Below, in pieces: positions 61,086 through 64,000 of a stretch of 64,000 bases of DNA. The stretch comes from Bryopsis sp. KO-2023 (taxonomy: Eukaryota > Chlorophyta > Ulvophyceae > Bryopsidales > Bryopsidaceae), in the NCBI GenBank assembly GCA_030272585.1, contig BSYQ01000014.1, positions 1,302,001 through 1,366,000 on the forward strand. The letters run 5' to 3'. Below the pieces are notes generated by a model. That model ran no database searches and was not told where the DNA came from. It worked only from the letters and a program-made list of their open reading frames with translations. The translations under genes were made by a program, and so were the position numbers. How positions within the stretch are numbered: position 1 is the first letter of the stretch; every line of letters begins with the position of its first letter.

Positions 61086-62643
61086 CTCCGGTCACGGGCC
61101 TTTGGAAAGGCCTAGCATATCCGATGAAAATGGCATTCAGACCTCCACTCATGGTGGTGTCGAAAATGGCTATGCACTCCGCAGCTGGATGTGGGTTTTT
61201 CAAAGCCACAGCCATTCTGGAGCCGTCGTGGTTCCAGGTCATCCAATCGATGCATCCAGGGTTTTTGGACACCCCATCAAGTATGCTGTCGACCGAAAAA
61301 CAAAGTTATATTGTATCTATACATATATACGATTTGTTCAAATCATTTTATGTGTTTTTCAACAGGTCCAGGAAAAGAAAAGAAAAAAAAAAACAGGAGG
61401 AAAATAAAAAAGACAAGCTTGTTTTTGATGCATCTTGTCGAGTAGAGGTGGAATGAACTTTTTTTTTTTTTTTTTTTCGCGAAAAGGATTCACTCACTTG
61501 TCTGTGGTTGGGGAAAGTTGGTCCATGTCCAAACCGATCCAGCTGGTGTCGAGGGCTGGGGGGTCCTATATTTGTTAAAAAAAAAACAGGAAATTTTACG
61601 CATATGTGAATATCTTGGAAAGCCAAGGAAAAACGAAATGAATGACCACCATCTGTTTTTTCGTATTTCTTGTTAGCAGATTTCTTTTGATGAAAATTTT
61701 GAAGCTTAAAAAAAAAAAAAAAAAATCTGTCGAACAAATTAGCTTTTCTGAGGAGGAAAACTTTTTTTTTTCATATTTTAACAGCTGCACGCAAAATTCC
61801 AGGAAACAAATCATAACAAAAAATCTAAACGAGTTTTTCTTTTTCTTGTTTAATTCCAGTTTTTTTTTTCACCTGAGTGATGTGCACCGTTATTAGCTTG
61901 TGGACTTTTGCAAAGGCCAAAACTATGTATCGACTTCTGGGATCCCATTCCGCCGAAACCACGAATCCCCACTTTCCACAATCCCAAGATTTCATGCTCC
62001 AATTTCGAACCTCCCACAAGTAAAACTTCCCATCTTGACTCGCTGCAGAGAAAATTCAAAAAAAAATAAAAAAAAACTATTTAAAAAAATATATATACAT
62101 TCTTGGTGAAAAACAAGGGAAAAGAAAGTAAGAAACAAACACAGAAAAAAAGATGTATACAAGAATTGTTTCTTTTGAATGTTTTTTTTGTCCTCCTTGT
62201 CAAAAACTCGTCTGTTTCAAATTATCTCAGGGAAAAAAGAATTGTCGGGTTCGCCCAACGGAATATTTTTTAATTTTTTTTGCAAGGTGAAAACGTACCT
62301 GACGCAATGTATGAACCACAAGGGGACCATCTCAACAAATTTACTCTTTCCAAAAGCACTGCCATCCTGACACCTGATTGAAAAAAAACAAAAAAAACAT
62401 AATATAATCTAATATAATTAAAAAAAAAATGTGGGAACGGTTAACACACTCAAGCTTTTTACTTCATGTAAAAACAGTCCATTATCAACCATCAACAAAC
62501 CAAAAAAAAAAAAAGGGTCATGAACCAAAGATTAAGGGGGTATCGAACACGTGGGCTAGCATAAAAGCAAAACAAAAAAAAAGAAATGGGAAGAGATCTT
62601 TTTTTGGCTCTTTGCCGTCCCCCCCCCCCCCCTCAAAAAATAA

Positions 62644-62674
<31 letters not shown>

Positions 62675-63850
62675 AATTGTAAACCAGAAAAAAAAAACCC
62701 TCTTCTCCTTTGCAACATTTTCCCCCCCCTTTTTCTCGCCACCCCCTTCTTTTTTTCCTTTTCTTCTCGATTCAGAAATTCTTTATGCCCAACCAAACAC
62801 ATCACCAAAAGAAACTAAAAAACAAAACAAAACAGGGCTTTCCTGTTATCGTGTTTCCCTGTCGATTTGTGGTCACATACGTTAAAAAAATTGAATTCAA
62901 AGTATGTTACACAAGGCCAAATGGCTGAGAGCACCCCGTTCACAGAAATGTGTATATAGGCATCTATATATATACATATATTTTTATATTCTTCCTGGCC
63001 GGCCAGTCACCTGTTCCTAGATTGACATCCCAGACCGTGAATCCTGACATGGAGGAGCCCGCTGTTGCGACGATATTTCCAGATGGGTGCCAAGCTATAC
63101 AATCGACTTGGCCTTGACCCAGTTTTTTCATGTGATAAGAACAGCTTTCATGGGCCAGCAAGGAGCCCTCCGTGAGTTGAGGCAGCGATTTCGTGTAAAG
63201 ATGGAGGCCATCGTTTGATCCTGCTGCGATGTCTCCAGGGCTGTTTGGTCGATAAGATACGCAATAATACTGGGTTTTCGGAAGAAGAGGGGGGGTAGGA
63301 GAACAAGAGGGGAAAAAAATTAGTGACCTTTTAAAATGCAAATGATGAGTAAATGAAGGGGGGTTGGGGGAGGGGAAAGTGAGTTGGGCCCATATCAAAA
63401 AAAAAAAAGAGAAAAAAACAATGTGTTCCATTTTGGTGTGAAAATTTCGTGGTAATACCATCATTTGCTGTGGGCTTGGTTTTGCTCCTATTGAAGAAGA
63501 TGATGGAAAAAATTAAAATTAAAAATTAAAAAAATCGGAGGAACAATCAAGTCCTGGGGATGTGCACTGAGGAAGCCAAAGAAGAAAAAAGAATGCTTTT
63601 TTTTTTCTCTTTCCTGGATTCACAAAGCTTTCAGATTTTTTTTGTTCAAAGAGAGAGATCTGACCTTGCATTGAGATTTTGGTCTGACCACCTCGTGAGG
63701 TTGCTGTCCTTCCCGTAGAGATTTTTCGGAATAAATCAAAATTTGACCCGTGGCCACCGCGGCCAGTATTGAAAACCTCGGATGCCAATCCATCAACGCT
63801 CGTCCGCACAAACTCGGACATTTTGAACTTTTTAGAGGCATCCGCCACAC
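61086..63850 (-). CDS. WD-repeat protein resembling nucleoporin ALADIN (partial)
   Basis: Exons on the - strand: about 63850-63665 (MDWHPRFSILAAVATGQILIY), 63269-63011 (VSYRPNSPGDIAAG, VDCIAWHPSGNIVATAG, FTVWDV), 62374-62299 (VNLLRWSPCGSYIASG), 62042-61873 (GKFYLWEV, VVSAEWDPRSRYIVLAF), 61567 to about 61498 (LDMDQLSPTTD) and 61285 to about 61086 (IDWMTWNHDGSRMAVAL, ending near TGEYRQG). The order of WHP, WxPxG and VWD blades, the later D-L segment before a W(N/D)xxGxRxAV blade, and the spacing match ALADIN (AAAS), a nuclear-pore WD40 protein. The 5' end lies beyond the window. The exon at 61,086 has no ordinary GT donor where the similarity ends; CAG|GCAAGG could be a GC-AG donor. The family call rests on recall of motif order, so another WD40 protein remains possible. 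Confidence 0.7.
61452..63000. repeat. Homopolymer-rich introns of the WD-repeat gene
   Basis: Introns here are packed with long A and T runs (for example 61,460-61,478 and 61,709-61,725), a C-run near 62,618 and a TA array at 62,648-62,674. The genes to the left have few such runs in their introns. These positions are prone to length error. Confidence 0.6.
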
Positions 63851-64000
63851 CCTGATGAAAAAAAAAAAAAAAAACCAAGGTTTTTTAATGGGGAAAAGTA
63901 AAAACTAACTCCTCCCACTTTTCAAGATAAATAAAAAAACTGAAAATTAAACTGAAAAACTGAAAAACTGAAAAACTGGAAGTATGAATCAAATTCTATT

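Overview
The window is nuclear DNA of a eukaryote, most likely a unicellular alga or related protist. Genes are split by short GT-AG introns, there are no operons, and several proteins are secreted and extremely rich in Pro or Gly. SPPPP-type proline tracts joined to a REJ/PKD-like ectodomain fit algal cell-wall or surface proteins. The taxon cannot be fixed from sequence alone.

Layout. (1) 1-24,566 is copy A of a tandem unit with a 24,566-bp period, and 24,567-46,932 is copy B. Each copy holds a trypsin-fold (S1) protease homologue on the + strand, a giant modular membrane protein on the - strand (30 exons and 3,383 codons before the stop in copy A), and a secreted Cys-rich/poly-Gly protein on the - strand. 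(2) The end of copy B (43,509-46,932) recurs inverted at 50,776-54,222 around a 3.8-kb spacer, giving a third, divergently oriented poly-Gly gene. (3) 54,973-57,191 carries two small secreted basic proteins, one ending in poly-Gly and one in Pro/Leu/Ala repeats. (4) 58,831-59,448 is a BTB/POZ protein. (5) 61,086-63,850 is a WD-repeat gene resembling the nucleoporin ALADIN, running off the right edge.

For the giant gene I placed every exon junction in copy A. All 30 exons keep phase and the total is divisible by three. Copy A carries a 1.39-kb 5'-truncated non-LTR retrotransposon in an intron, with a 13-bp target-site duplication. Copy B has the clean 79-nt intron, so the insertion followed the A/B split. 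Copy B has a 1-bp deletion plus a 30-bp in-frame deletion in its 522-codon proline exon and is predicted to be frameshifted there. The S1 homologue has Asp in place of the catalytic Ser and an apparent reading-frame break in both copies.

The locus looks like a rapidly rearranging array of surface or matrix protein genes: a Pro-rich REJ-type membrane protein, a catalytically altered protease fold, and a family of secreted proteins with an R-x-[LV]-L-G-basic motif, most of them followed by a homopolymeric tail. Retroelement debris with (TTTG)n tails lies between the genes. The main caveat is that A and B could be two haplotypes collapsed into one contig. The inverted third copy and its mosaic of A and B variants argue against that but do not exclude it.
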